Source: Lepidonotus clava
Lineage: Eukaryota; Annelida; Polychaeta; Phyllodocida; Polynoidae
Direction: 5' to 3'
Length of the DNA: 64,000 nucleotides
NCBI GenBank assembly: GCA_936440205.1
Contig: OW387138.1
Coordinates: forward strand, 31,949,541 to 32,013,540
Shown here: piece after piece, positions 22,583 through 34,440 of the stretch
How the letters are laid out: the number at the start of each line of letters is the position of its first letter
Position numbering within the stretch: position 1 is the stretch's first letter
Program-made: the position numbers and the translations under genes
Notes under the pieces: model-generated
Database searches by the model: none
What the model saw: the letters and a program-made list of their open reading frames with translations, nothing else
What the model was told of the DNA's origin: nothing

Positions 22583-25500
22583 TGAATAAAAAAAATACAC
22601 CCTTTTAGCAGGGATAGACAAGATGTCCTTTACAGTAGGGACGGTCGTTTACAAGATGCCCTTCGGAGTAGGGAGTGTTGTTGTTTACGGGACATCCTTC
22701 ACAGTATGGGTGGCTGTCCTCAAAGACTCAGCCAAGCCGCGAGCAGCGATAGGCGCCGGTCTCCTGCTTCTCATTACCAATTGCCGCAGCCCTGTCCACC
22801 TAGTCACATTGTGACATAAAAATCTATTTTTGTATTGACTTGGGATTGCCATGATAGAAAAAGAAACTTATAAGCAGAAAAAACGTAATGGACAATTAGC
22901 TTGCTGCTTTTAAAGTATATCAATTATATTGTCATAGTGATTACATTGTTAGGGAATTGGGCCATTTTCAAATATCCAATGAGACATTTCTTTTTTCTTT
23001 TTTAAATTCATTTATTTATCCTGGATAAAGCAATTACAAATTTAAAATAAATACAATGACACACACTTAGTCTCAGAGATGCAAAAGGCCAATATCGTTT
23101 AATTGTTGTGACTTATACTTTTGCAGTTAATGTCTTGTACTGACGCGGATGGTCAGTCCAGACTTAAACTTAGCTGTTCTGGTGTAGAACCAAGAATCAG
23201 GGCCAAGAGTGCAACAAACGATGTAGAGAAGAGTGTATAAGGGGACGTTAGGGAGGCAGAACCAATCATATAATATAAGGCGCAGTCTATGCAATAGCTA
23301 ACAGAGCACTACTCACTTTTGGAATAACATCCTGGAGATGTCGGTGCTGTAAAGCTAAGGTTCTGGAATTGGAATTGAAGCTGATAGACTGCTAGTTGAG
23401 CTGAGATGTTGGCTGGGTGTGGTTGAGTAGATGTTACCCCTTTGGATTCTTCATTGTCAATGGGAAATCCTGTCACTAGCAGACACACATTGGATATTAA
23501 TAAACATCATCCTTTCATGCGAGTGTTATGTCCTTCATAATGCAGAACTATGTTATGGATTGGACTCACAGTCTGGTCGGCGACAGACTGCATATGGAGC
23601 TAGCTAATATACATGGGCATAAACAATATAACATCCAACAGCGCACCTAACGTTAATAGGATATTTAACGTCTATAGTACAGTCTGCTTGTTTACATGTT
23701 TAGTGTAAACTCAACTGGTAATCTGATCTGGTGGGGGTATAGGCCTTACAGATCCTCCAGGTGGCGCCTCAGCCTTCTCCACCCACAACTGCCGACAGGT
23801 TGCACCAGCTTCAGATCTATTATTTATACAAAAGCAACAAGAGCAATTTTTCATATCTTTACGCAAAATGTCTCTATTGGGAGAAAGGGGAAAGCTAAAG
23901 CGCTCTTCTTCCAGCTCCCACCTAGCATAAAAACAGGTTTATATATCACCGTCAAGATATTTTCTATAATAAGAAATATTTTTTCGTCACAGACTTCTTA
24001 TTTTGTTACCACCACTTTTAGCAATACTTAGCACTGAATATAAATAGTATTAAATGAAAACTAAACAAATAATCCAATAGGCCACTAGGTCATTATTGTA
24101 GCTCATCAAGTGGGGGAGATTGTTCACGCAAAGCTTTTTTCAGCATATAAGTCTATTGTTCTGGGCGTAACTACACCATTTATCTGAGATAGGCCTCCTC
24201 AATAGATTTATTTGGTCTTTTCCAAATTACAACAAAAATAATTATGTATAACATGAAAAATAAGTTCAATTTGTATTATAAAACGAAATGTCGTATTGAT
24301 AAAAAATTGTAGTTGTACATTTGAGGTTATAGACATCTGGGATTGACAAATCTTAGGTCCAAATTCAAGATCCCAGATACAGTTCACTCTATCAGCATGT
24401 TATTAAAAAGCCTGTGAAGTTTCGAATATAATTATGGCCTAAATAATAGGAAATAAAAAAAAACTTACCTTCAATTTAATGGATACATTATGTAAATTTA
24501 CACCTTTACCTACAGAGATTTGGTAACTCTCTCAGAATGACCAGGGTGCGCCTTTGTTTACCCTTCATCATCTAGATTACAATACCACACGTTTCAGCCT
24601 ACTAAAACCAACCTGTTTTGTATGGTTTTGTGTCTGAGATCAGCCCCAGCTGCATAGGGACTACCAGATGGCAATTGACGCGAACTTTGTAACTGTTACA
24701 ATAAACCACAAATAATTACAAACTTTTTGGAAGATCCCAGTTGGCCGAATGAAATCGCAGTCAGTCAAACAGATTAAATCCAGGCTTGAAATGACACCGG
24801 TGGAAAGTTTTCCATTATTGCATTGCACTTTTCGTTTCCTGGATTAAAGATTTTTAAGTGAATCAATCCTATTGCCGATACGTTTTAACCGTTTTAGACA
24901 GCATTAGACAAAATCGGATGGTCTGATCGACTACTAAATGAACTGTTGCAATATAGTTATCTATTACGGGTTTGTCAAAACTACGAGAGTTCATTTTTGG
25001 TCGGGGGGGGGGGGGGGGGCAATTGCCCCTTTTGTCCCCCCCCCCCCTGGATCCGCCACTGGAGAATACCTAACATATTGGATCTCGCTGTGTCCGTTCC
25101 ATGAGATTTAAGGAGATACTCGTGAATTGGGGATAGTTACTTGTTGCAGATGGGAACGCTAGTCTTTAATATATTTCACCTTGCGTTGGCAAACATTTGC
25201 GTTGCCTTTTTAGCCAAGACAAGGAGGTACAGATACCAACATGATGGTATCTGCCAACGCAACCATCCATTATAAAGCCATAGAAGATTGCTTGCATTCT
25301 CACTAGCATCGACCAAATGCAAGTGCAAGTTCAAATGCACACTGCATCCTATACTCCACCTTGTGGTTATCTGATCGCCGCAAATTTGATATAATATAAC
25401 ACCACTTATAGGAGTAAAACACAGCAAGGTGGAATATATCCTTTAGTACCATAGATATGTACGCGTCAATTTATATCTTACTTTTTCAATCTTATAATTA

Positions 25501-27500
25501 TGGTTCTTTAATATTGTATTTGTTAAAACGCTAATTCCTACGTTAGCTAATGCTTTCTTGTCTGAAGGTCAGAACAAAATAGGCCTAAATGATAAATACC
25601 TATATGAAAATTGGTAAGTTAGTGAGTTAATTAACACCCGGAAAATGAAATAATCATACTTTGTCCCACCTTCATGATGTTACACTACTATGGGGACTGT
25701 AACACGGAAGGTGGCATTTCCATGCCTGTCTTTGTTAGTTAAGAAATGTGAGTTTTTCTACAATTTTATTACAATTTACGAGGGACAAGATCCTGCCAAT
25801 TGACACTGGTAAAAACGAGACTCACCCTCTTTATGGTTCGTCCCCAGATCGCTCCTCTTTTCCCTAATTAATGGTCTTTTTTATGGTATTACTCGTGTCA
25901 GATACAAGTTTTTATCTCTTGTTTTCTGTTCATTTATCTCTTTTCTGTGTATTTCACTTTGGCATTTCCCTTCCAATTTCATTAGCCGTCAGATTGTTCG
26001 CTTTGACATTTCTGCATCAGTCGCAACTTATGTAAAACACAATCAGTATTTCCGCAAATAAATTCAATTAATTATTAATAATTATAGGGAAACATTTGAA
26101 CTTAGGAAAATTAAGGGGTCTGCCATTAATTACGTACACACAAAGGGCCTAATGGTAACAACTATATAGTTAGAAAATCGATTTCGGGTGGTAATGTTTT
26201 CTTATTGGTTTTATTGATTTCACGATGAACTATGAGATTAATACTTGCAATTGATTACTACGGGGAACCGATTCGTCTGGTTACAATGAATGGGACGAGA
26301 GTTTTTTTTATTCGCCATGTTACCCTTCTTACAGTAGTTGCTTAATATATAATGTATGAGAAATGATGGCTGCCTTTAGTAACTATATGTCCTTTCGGTT
26401 GCCCGCTCGTCCTTCCAGTCTTCCTTGCCGTCTGGTTATGCTCCACTCTTCTTTATCGGCATTAATGGTTCCACATGCACCATACTTGGTGGCAGGTGGA
26501 GTCATTGCTGACATCTGGTGTCAAAATCCCCAAACCACATACATTATTTCACATACACCACCTCCCCCCAATCATTTCACTACACACCTCCCTTCACTTC
26601 CTCCTACATATTCCCTCCTCCATCACAACAACACCTCCTACAAATCTTCTCCACCCACCCACCCTACAATAAATTTCATATCATTTCATTCCATTCCATT
26701 CAACCTATTTTTTATATATCAACTTTTAATATTATTATCAACTCAAATTCTTATCAACAAATACAAATTGTATATCAAAATAAAATTCTATTTTCCCAAA
26801 ATCTCCGGCCTTGGGTCATCCTTTACACCGTGTGCGGCAATGACATAGATTCTACTTAAATATAGTTTATTCAGTAGGTTACTGTGGGGGAACAAATCTT
26901 CATTTACTTGGCAATGACTAGCTTTTATTCAGTCCTCTAATTGAGTATCAATGTCTAACAGGACGGTAATAACTCTGGCCTTCGGCTAGCTCTATAAAAC
27001 CGATGATGACCAGTGACAGATAGCCTCCTCTCGTCTTTGGTATCAAGGAAATTAATAATTGTCACATGAGAAAAAATGATGGCAAATGTGGTCACATTTG
27101 ATGATGTCTTAGCTTTTCAAATTCTACTTAGATCATTATAGTATTATATTCAATTTATTATTATAATATGGGGAGTACGGAGAAATGGGAAAACAACATG
27201 AGAAAGGCTTCAACATTGGGTATTAAAATGAGTTTCCTTTGGGTTTCTTGAAAACCATTTTTATTTGTCAGGCTTTTTTCTGCACTACAACCCATCTGAT
27301 TGACCGCAGTTTATTTCCATTTGTTGAGATCATAAATGCAATTCAATAACATGATAAAATCAGAATCTACCTCATGCACTGAACCCTTAAGATTCTTTCG
27401 AAGTTAAAAGGGCACTTTACTCAACCATTTATCAATTAGGAATATTCACACATAAAGTACCAACCTAAGGTTCCCCTACAGATAACTCATCGCCTGGTCG
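22583..27500. other. Intergenic, no gene supported
   Basis: AT-rich with scattered short frames. The 161-residue frame at 26363-26848 is Pro/Thr/Ile-rich low complexity. Near 23755 is CCTCCAGGTGGCGCC, similar to the word near 11228. A half Harbinger-type MITE end is near 26113. Confidence 0.5.
25005..25063. repeat. MITE right end next to G and C homopolymers
   Basis: Ends TGGATCCGCCACTG, complement of the CAGTGGCGGAT family end. It is preceded by long G and C runs around GGGGCAATTGCCCC. Confidence 0.5.
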
Positions 27501-27509
27501 GGTTAAAAC

Positions 27510-27590
27510 GCCCCCTGGTGGAGTAAATCTCCACGTTAAAGCCAGCCTCGCTCTCAGTTATTCATGGTCACGTGACAGGAACCGGAAGTC
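27510..27590. promoter_or_regulatory. Promoter-like cluster: CTCF-like, E-box and ETS sites
   Basis: GCCCCCTGGTGG at 27510-27521 fits the CTCF core. GTCACGTGAC at 27567-27576 is a palindromic E-box of USF/TFE type. ACCGGAAGT at 27581-27589 is a strong ETS site. Downstream on + a Kozak-like TTATGG at 27721 opens a 35-codon frame, but I cannot find a convincing exon set. Confidence 0.4.
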
Positions 27591-27963
27591 TGCATTGATT
27601 TAAACAGGGAGACGCTCTTTAGAACTCCCTGACAGAGACTGGTGTCAGTTCGAAGACTTTGATAAAAGGGGTAAAAAGTCAAGGGGTATTTCATTGTGCC
27701 TCTATCAGCTGAGGACAGCATTATGGATCAGTTGTCAGTTGATACTGGTTTTGGCTTTACCCAATCCTGTATTGTCCCATCTTCCTGCTGTGTGTATTTG
27801 AAGAATGTTTACAAAAGCGGAACCAGATAGATTACGAACATGGTAATCATAAAGATTTTTTTGTACCTCTTTATTCATTTTAAAGAATAATAGAACCATC
27901 GAATGAATTGAAGTTCAAGAAAATCCAGGCATATTGTACCTCAGGATCTATTGGTATAACCTT

Positions 27964-28215
27964 TTATGTGTATGCACTCTTTATCCTAGGCCTTATCAAG
28001 GCAGTTCCCTCTTCTGGTGGGTCTTCCCGTTGTGAATATGTAGTTATGTGTGGTATAAATTGAAGAGAAGACTTGAAGGCAGGAGATGTTGTTGATGTTG
28101 AAATATATTTCTCTACAGAACCAGGAGTGTAGGCCAAAAGGCCTATTGCTGCTAAGTTGTTACATGTTGACTCTTCTGCTGCTGGATCCAGAGTGTCCTT
28201 ACAGCATACCTGCAC
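27964..28215 (-). other. Candidate terminal exon, unassigned
   Basis: 83-codon open frame with a coding look (DTLDPAAEESTCNNLAAIG near the start, PPEEGTALIRPRIKSAYT at the end), preceded by GGTGCAG that could be an acceptor with a weak pyrimidine tract. No motif or partner exon is recognised. Confidence 0.2.
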
Positions 28216-28330
28216 CTCCCACCTGACCTCGGGTCAGTGACCTAATTACAACTGACCAATCAGGACAGGGGGAGTGCTAACTGTCTAATTACCATAAACT
28301 CTATAATGAAGTAATTAATATACATTTATG

Positions 28331-28721
28331 ATATAAACACGTATCGGAACAAATACTAAATAATCAGATAACTCAACACACAAGTTGGCTGATGCCGGCG
28401 TCAGTAAGACCGCCAAGAAAGATTTTTTTATTCAATCACCGAAGGCATCCTGGTAGAAACCAGCAGTAATCCGGAGAGGTGCAGAAGTATACCTGTGTGT
28501 CTCTGGGCAGGCTAGGTGGTAACTAACAACAAATGTACCTGCCAGACAACACACCAGGTGGCAGCTCCCAAACTGTACTGCCACCTGTTAGGCACCTCTC
28601 CTATTTATATTAATATTGTGTGAACATAATATTTCATATAAACACGTATCGGAACAAATACTAAATAATCAGATAACTCAACACACAAGTTGGCTGATGC
28701 CGGCGTCAGTAAGACCGCCAA
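28331..28721 (-). repeat. Split direct repeats, 3' block of YR element 2
   Basis: A at 28331-28416 and 28636-28721 (86 bp, identical by eye). B at 28447-28640 (194 bp), identical by eye to 32981-33174. B and the second A share an ATATA junction. A 30-bp spacer lies between the first A and B. Confidence 0.93.
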
Positions 28722-28757
28722 ACCTCCAAAAATAAGTCCAGGGAGGAACGCCAGCAA

Positions 28758-29768
28758 TCAGAGAGCCTTAGCCACTTTACTCTGAATGTTCATTTTTCGA
28801 TCATGGGGAGTCACCAGGTACGCTAGGACTGACATCGAGGACCAATCTCCAATTGACATAATGTCATGCAAAGGAATGTCCAGTTCCTGGAGGAAGGCGG
28901 CACCAGACCGCCGCAAGGAGTGAGACCCGTATTTGGTTTGGTCTAGTCCTATCTTAGACGTCAAAGCTTTGAGAAAAGAGAGAACATCCCCGTACACTAC
29001 CGGCTTGACACCAGTTTTGGTGCTTTTGAGGAAGAGTGGGCTGTCCTCCCCAGATGGGAACAAGGCAAAGTGCTCATGAAGCATTGTAGCAGCACAGAAC
29101 TTCCTGTTACGCACGAATCTGACAGGTATTTCAAGCACATACTGAGAGTACTGTATAGTTTTTGACGACTTCACACGCACCAAACAACCCCAATCATGAA
29201 ACTCAATGTCCTTCCTAAGAACATTATGGGCGCCCGTGTCCGAATCCGGAACCACATTAGATTTCCGGAGTAAGGTACGGAACAGGAAGATCACCAACGC
29301 CCACATTGTCATCTGATAGTCACTTCCGTGATCTAGAACATCGAACATCCGCGTCAGCTGCCCAATGCTGAGGGGAAGTTTTTGTGTGACAGAATCACCA
29401 AGCTGCCTCTTCAGTCCTTGCAACACCAGCTTGATTAAGAAAGACGAACGGAAATCACCATCGTATCCATAGAAGCGATGTAACACACAAATAGCAGATA
29501 AATAGTTGTTCACAGTCACATACTTTGAAGATCTGGCTAGCCAAACCAGAAATCTGGCGACAGTTTGATGAGTAGCAGGCAATGGGCATAAATCATTGGA
29601 AGTACAAAATTGGATGAACTTCTTCCATTGACTATTCCGAGTAGAAAGAGTGTTATCAGCCCACGCATGAGATACCACAGCAAAAACTTCGCAATCCAAA
29701 TCAGGTAGGCACTCTGGAACAGCATAAAGGCAAATTATCAATACCCAGATAACCCCTAATGGGAGCAC
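28758..29768 (-). CDS. Tyrosine recombinase of YR element 2
   Basis: 336 residues. An N-terminal SAM-like/core-binding region (NSQWKKFIQFC, NNYLSAICVLHRFYG) is followed by the catalytic domain: arginine box FRTLLRKSNVV, HxxR box HSLRRSGAAFL, tryptophan box GDWSS, and a candidate tyrosine nucleophile in LAYL. It catalyses strand-exchange insertion of the circular cDNA. Its 5' end overlaps the end of the RT frame by 68 bases in another frame, as is usual in compact retroelements. Confidence 0.9.
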   Translation of the reverse strand: MLPLGVIWVLIICLYAVPECLPDLDCEVFAVVSHAWADNTLSTRNSQWKKFIQFCTSNDLCPLPATHQTVARFLVWLARSSKYVTVNNYLSAICVLHRFYGYDGDFRSSFLIKLVLQGLKRQLGDSVTQKLPLSIGQLTRMFDVLDHGSDYQMTMWALVIFLFRTLLRKSNVVPDSDTGAHNVLRKDIEFHDWGCLVRVKSSKTIQYSQYVLEIPVRFVRNRKFCAATMLHEHFALFPSGEDSPLFLKSTKTGVKPVVYGDVLSFLKALTSKIGLDQTKYGSHSLRRSGAAFLQELDIPLHDIMSIGDWSSMSVLAYLVTPHDRKMNIQSKVAKAL

Positions 29769-31881
29769 GGGATAACCAGTCAGCTAGTAAATTATTTTCA
29801 CCAGCCACATGTCGAGCCAATAGATATATATTCTTTACGGCGCAAATCCAGAAAATCTGCCTTATCACAGCCATCGAATCTTTGTTAACACTAGCACCCT
29901 TGTTGATGGCTGACAAAACCTGAGTATTATCAGTAAAGCACAGGACGTGTGAATTCGCCCATGCCACATCATAGCGCAATAACGCTAAATAAATAGCTGC
30001 TAACTCCAAGTAATTGATGTTAGAATTGTCAGGAACCACTACGTTCAACAAGTGGTTGTGATCACTACGGATCTGAGATATGTTCAACGGTTCATCTCCA
30101 GCGGAGAAAGCACCAGCTTGCCAGTCCTCTCCACAAACAAAACCATACCCCTTCAAACAAGCATCTGACCATAACACCGGGCCAAGACCAAAGTTGGTAC
30201 GTATGATTTGTTCTTTGCCGTTAAACCGGGCTGCGAACTGAGTCCACCACTGAATGTCCAGGTGGAATTCGTCGCTGAGACGCACCCTAGGATTGCCATC
30301 AGGCAGGTTCTTGAGTAGGTCTATAACGCGGCGGGAAAAAATCCTACCTCCACGTATAACCTTAGAGCAGTGCGCAAGAATCCCACACAACCGCTGAAGT
30401 TGTTTCTTGGTAGCACGGCTTTTGTGTGAAAAGAACTGCAATTCTTTGTGTAATTTCTCCAACTTATCAGAAGGTAAGGAGAGAGTCATTTCACTGCTAT
30501 CAAATATAATGCCGAGATAACGCACTCTGTTCGAAGGGGCCGAGCATTTGCTCCAAGATACTTCGAAGCCCAAAGTTCCAAGTAACTCGAAGAGAGTGGC
30601 TTGCGCTGCAGCACAATTCTCACGAGTTTGCTCCACCACAATGAAGTCATCAATGTAACTAATCACATTTTTGTAACCTAGACGAGACATACACCTCACT
30701 ACAAAATCGCTGATTCTGGTGAACACAAAAGGCGCACACCTAAGTCCGAAGCAAAGACGGACATCGTAGAGGTAGGTTAACTGACCATCCAAAGGCCACG
30801 CAACTCCTTGGTAAGTCCACTGGTCCGGGCGTATAGGCACAGTGCGGTAGGCTGCCGCAATATCCACGGTAGCCATAAAACAGCCCGGCGTGACTAGCTC
30901 GGCCACATCATCCGTAGTCGCGTAATTGAAATGCTCAAAAGTTGTGAACATGTGATTATTAATTGACGAGCCCAGCGGCCTTTTGCAGTCAGTGATAGGC
31001 CTGTACGATCCGTTTTGTTTAGGGACTGCGCCTATAGAGTGTACGCAATGAGGTTTGTCACTAGCCACAACATACTTACCCAGCTCAAGTTCACGACATA
31101 TCAAAGGATCGATGAAGTCAAAAGCATCACCTGTCAAGGCAGAGCTATAATTGTTACACTCATAGGAATCTACTACCGCGCCTTTGTCCACTATAGGGAA
31201 ACCATTAAACACACCATCTGAGAGATAGTTTCTCAACTCTGGATCAACCTCATAATTCAAATAATAACTCCAAGGCTCTGGCTTCAATGGACTGGATAAA
31301 CCCCCTAACATTAAAGGTTCACAAAACCTAAAACGAGATGGACATGGAGCAATGACATCAAACAGGTTAACATTGGTTGAGAATCCGTCGAGTGAACTTG
31401 AGTCATCACCGACGGGGATAGGCACAGGCTCAACCGCAGTAGGCAGCAGGGGACCCGGAGAACCACATACGGATGACTCGACATGAAGTAGCCCACTCTG
31501 TGATGAAGACACGTATCTGAAAGAACAAACATCATCAATTGGACTGACATCAAGCTCGTTGCTTGAACAAAAATCAACCGACGCTGCCGGATGATTAGCA
31601 AAATCTGACATCAATTGAATCTCAGTCCCATCATCAGCCAACGCTGCTGGATGAAGAATGTCTGGGCAATAAAAATCGATATCACAGGTGTCATCAAAAT
31701 CAACCGACGCTGCCGGATGACTAACAGAACAAAAAGGCATGTCAATGGCATCAACAACCAACGCTGTTGGTCGAGTAGAATCAACACAGAGGTTATCACA
31801 AGTGATTTCAGATACAACCGACACTGCTGGCAGATTAACACAATCAGTATCATTATTTGAAAACCTACATGATGAAGCCAA
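29701..31881 (-). CDS. Reverse transcriptase/RNase H of YR element 2
   Basis: 726 residues. The first ~190 contain several imperfect repeats of a HPAASVDF-like motif (HPAASVDFDD, HPAALADD, HPAASVDFCS), which are unusual. An RT domain follows (VDIAAAYRTVPI, then YIDDF catalytic box), and then RNase H (FTDNTQVLSAI and the closing HVAGENNLLADWLSR). It makes element cDNA. Open throughout. Confidence 0.9.
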   Translation of the reverse strand: MASSCRFSNNDTDCVNLPAVSVVSEITCDNLCVDSTRPTALVVDAIDMPFCSVSHPAASVDFDDTCDIDFYCPDILHPAALADDGTEIQLMSDFANHPAASVDFCSSNELDVSPIDDVCSFRYVSSSQSGLLHVESSVCGSPGPLLPTAVEPVPIPVGDDSSSLDGFSTNVNLFDVIAPCPSRFRFCEPLMLGGLSSPLKPEPWSYYLNYEVDPELRNYLSDGVFNGFPIVDKGAVVDSYECNNYSSALTGDAFDFIDPLICRELELGKYVVASDKPHCVHSIGAVPKQNGSYRPITDCKRPLGSSINNHMFTTFEHFNYATTDDVAELVTPGCFMATVDIAAAYRTVPIRPDQWTYQGVAWPLDGQLTYLYDVRLCFGLRCAPFVFTRISDFVVRCMSRLGYKNVISYIDDFIVVEQTRENCAAAQATLFELLGTLGFEVSWSKCSAPSNRVRYLGIIFDSSEMTLSLPSDKLEKLHKELQFFSHKSRATKKQLQRLCGILAHCSKVIRGGRIFSRRVIDLLKNLPDGNPRVRLSDEFHLDIQWWTQFAARFNGKEQIIRTNFGLGPVLWSDACLKGYGFVCGEDWQAGAFSAGDEPLNISQIRSDHNHLLNVVVPDNSNINYLELAAIYLALLRYDVAWANSHVLCFTDNTQVLSAINKGASVNKDSMAVIRQIFWICAVKNIYLLARHVAGENNLLADWLSRAPIRGYLGIDNLPLCCSRVPT

Positions 31882-31902
31882 AGAGCCAGAACCTGAGTTG
31901 AG

Positions 31903-32874
31903 TCACTGCTTCCTTGATTTAACCTGACAAGCCGTTGCCTTATGATCACCACCACAAACTCGGCATTCATGCTTCTTGTTGCATTTCCCGGAGCAATTCC
32001 TGTAGTTCCAATTGTAACAAAGGTCCTCCGGGAACCCTTCTGGTACAGCCGATTCTTTCCTATCCTTGTCAGCCACAGATCCATCAGTAGACTTCTTGTA
32101 ACGATTGAAGCGAGACCCTCTGTAACCGTAACCACCTTTCCTCTGAGCGTCAGGTTTGAAGTTACCGGCATGAAAATGAGATGCCACGCCGATGACGTCC
32201 CCGACTGAGAATCTACCTGGCACAGGAGATTTGATGAATTTATCCACCACAAAACGGTCGTATGACACAAAGGCTTGATCCACAAAACTGTGCTGCTGGG
32301 CTTGTTTCGCAATGAAGTTGAAGTGTTCAATATAGCCCTGCAAATCACCACCCACTTGCTGTAAATGCAACATCACACGACCCATGCCACTCATGAGATC
32401 CTTCAGAGATAACTTAGAGTGATCAATGGCTTTGACCTGAGTACCCTGATCAATATGCTGAATATAGTACTCAGGTCGAAACAAAATACCTTTGTGAGTG
32501 TTGGGAGACGGGTCTATAGCTTGAGAAAGCTGCCGAAGTGCCGACGTCAACGGGGCCGTCAGGAGATCCGCAGGCGTCGGGGGAACAGGGCCGGGCGACC
32601 CGAGGAAACCAGAGCCAACGCCCGCTCCCCCCAGGCCGGCGCCCAAACCACCAGCTTCATCCCGGCCGTCGGAACCGCCAGCGCTACCATCCTTCGTACC
32701 AGAACCACCAATATCCTCATGAAAAGGACCAGAAATTTCCAGCCTATCCAAACGAGCTGCAAGCAGATTCACACGACTAGAATCCTTTTCACTGCGTTCA
32801 CAAGCAGCTTGAAGCTGGTCCTCTAAGTAGGTCAGGTAAGCCGGATCGTCTCTGTCCCTGTAAGGCTTGGACAT
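31903..32874 (-). CDS. Gag-like protein of YR element 2
   Basis: About 323 residues from Met at 32874 (MSKPYRDRDDPAYLTYLEDQ); the frame is open 30 codons further up, but this start has a coiled-coil-like onset (LEDQLQAACERSEKD). Then a glycine-rich linker, a helical middle part, an RGSRFNRYKK basic patch, and a C-terminal Cys/His cluster CYNWNYRNCSGKCNKKHECRV-type continuing into CGGDHKATAC, consistent with zinc-binding RNA packaging. The frame ends 21 bases before the RT frame begins. Confidence 0.8.
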   Translation of the reverse strand: MSKPYRDRDDPAYLTYLEDQLQAACERSEKDSSRVNLLAARLDRLEISGPFHEDIGGSGTKDGSAGGSDGRDEAGGLGAGLGGAGVGSGFLGSPGPVPPTPADLLTAPLTSALRQLSQAIDPSPNTHKGILFRPEYYIQHIDQGTQVKAIDHSKLSLKDLMSGMGRVMLHLQQVGGDLQGYIEHFNFIAKQAQQHSFVDQAFVSYDRFVVDKFIKSPVPGRFSVGDVIGVASHFHAGNFKPDAQRKGGYGYRGSRFNRYKKSTDGSVADKDRKESAVPEGFPEDLCYNWNYRNCSGKCNKKHECRVCGGDHKATACQVKSRKQ

Positions 32875-32980
32875 CGTTTCCGATTTTAGGTACACACACT
32901 GAGAACCAAACGGCCAGACGTGCCTGCCCTTGCAACCCGTGCAATTCTTTATCATCACCCACACAGTAAAACACCAACAG

Positions 32981-33174
32981 ATCCTGGTAGAAACCAGCAG
33001 TAATCCGGAGAGGTGCAGAAGTATACCTGTGTGTCTCTGGGCAGGCTAGGTGGTAACTAACAACAAATGTACCTGCCAGACAACACACCAGGTGGCAGCT
33101 CCCAAACTGTACTGCCACCTGTTAGGCACCTCTCCTATTTATATTAATATTGTGTGAACATAATATTTCATATA
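32981..33174 (-). repeat. Terminal repeat B, 5' end of YR element 2
   Basis: 194 bp, from ATCCTGGTAGAAACCAGCAG to TTTCATATA in + orientation, same as 28447-28640. It holds an inverted CAGGTGGCAG...CTGCCACCTG hairpin, perhaps of use in transcription or replication. Confidence 0.92.
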
Positions 33175-34440
33175 TATTTTGATTATTATTATTTAGACAT
33201 AAACTATGTATGTTGATAGAAATTATGATATTGATATATTTTATATAATAGATTTGATGAATTCTTGTAATTGTTAATGGGAGGACACGCCATGCCTAAA
33301 CTTAGGTATGACATAATGTTATCTTACTTTTTTTCCCATAAGACAATCCTAAGATCATTTTTTCCAGAGACATTCTATATTTTGTGTTAATAAGAATTAA
33401 ATTTGTTTGGTTAAATTGTCCTCCATATCTAATTCCTGTTATGGTTAGTTTGCCTTTTTGTCCCATCTAGACGTATTCACTAGTACGACCATCTTGGAAC
33501 TAAATTAACTTAGGTTATAATACCAGAATCCGTTCCCATTCATACGATTCCGTATACCCTTACCCTTACTGTGGGCCTTACCAATCAGTTGTACAGACCT
33601 TTTTATGGGTGTTTTCAGTGAACCATCCTATTACTAGTATTAGCCTTTACTATTTGCATCAGTGACCCTTAGCGCACCGGTCCTTGGAGCACAAGGCGAT
33701 CCCTATTTCATATAGTAAGGAAAACGAAGAAATACAAAGAACTTATGTGGTAGCACGTTTATTGAGATTCTCTCAGTTGTTTAACAATAAATAGCACACT
33801 GGACATTACCTTACGGCACTTAACACCACCCTCACACACACTGGTCACGCCAATTACCTAATCTGCATCAGAATCTTCCGGAGCGGAGAAATAACATGCT
33901 GTTCTGTTTACTATAAATACCATATTGTACAATTTATAAAGCAATGGGTTTTAAGACCTTTAAAACAAGGTCTGGAAAATAGTTGACTTATAATCACAAC
34001 CTTGGTGTTAAATATTACATAACAAGATTCCATTACCTATCACATCGAACTGACTTTGCTTTCTACCAACACTGGCCTTTTATTATAAGGACAATTTGGT
34101 AACCTTTACTAGGTCTACATTGACTTGTGAATTAGCTAGAAATATGATTTATATTTCCATATCTACATTTATTTATTTGCCGTTATCACTCATTTAGCCG
34201 ATGGTAACTTAAATTCACCGCCATTCTAAAGTAAAATAATCCTTCTCCCTAAACAAAACTGTGTGGGATCTATAATTAATAATATATACAACTAAAAGGT
34301 TGGGCAGTGTTTTTCGGTTGGTTGTCTTGTTGCATCTTATTGGTAGGCTACAACAAGTCTTGGCCAGTTTAACCCCATCTTATCTGTAGGACAAACGAAG
34401 ACACACACCGCAGTGACGTTTTGGCCGAAGTTTGTATTAA
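33175..34440. other. Intergenic, no gene seen
   Basis: AT-rich, no long frame, no recognised repeat. Confidence 0.5.

Larger units (their letters stand above)
28331..33174 (-). mobile_element. Ngaro/PAT-like YR retrotransposon 2, looks whole
   Basis: About 4.84 kb, read leftwards, with split direct repeats A-B-A at the left and B at the right. It carries three long frames in the order gag-like, RT/RNase H, tyrosine recombinase. The two A copies and the two B copies appear identical, so the insertion is very recent and the element may still be active. Its proteins differ clearly from element 1, so it is another lineage and not a second copy. No breaks are evident. Confidence 0.92.

Noticed and set aside
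17306-25063. A single large hAT element with ends at 17306 and 25063
   Set aside because: The flanks do not share an eight-base duplication, and the intervening DNA is explained by a separate YR element and unrelated sequence.
26363-26848. 161-codon + frame
   Set aside because: Low-complexity Pro/Thr/Ser/Ile composition from C- and T-rich short repeats; no splice or promoter signals.
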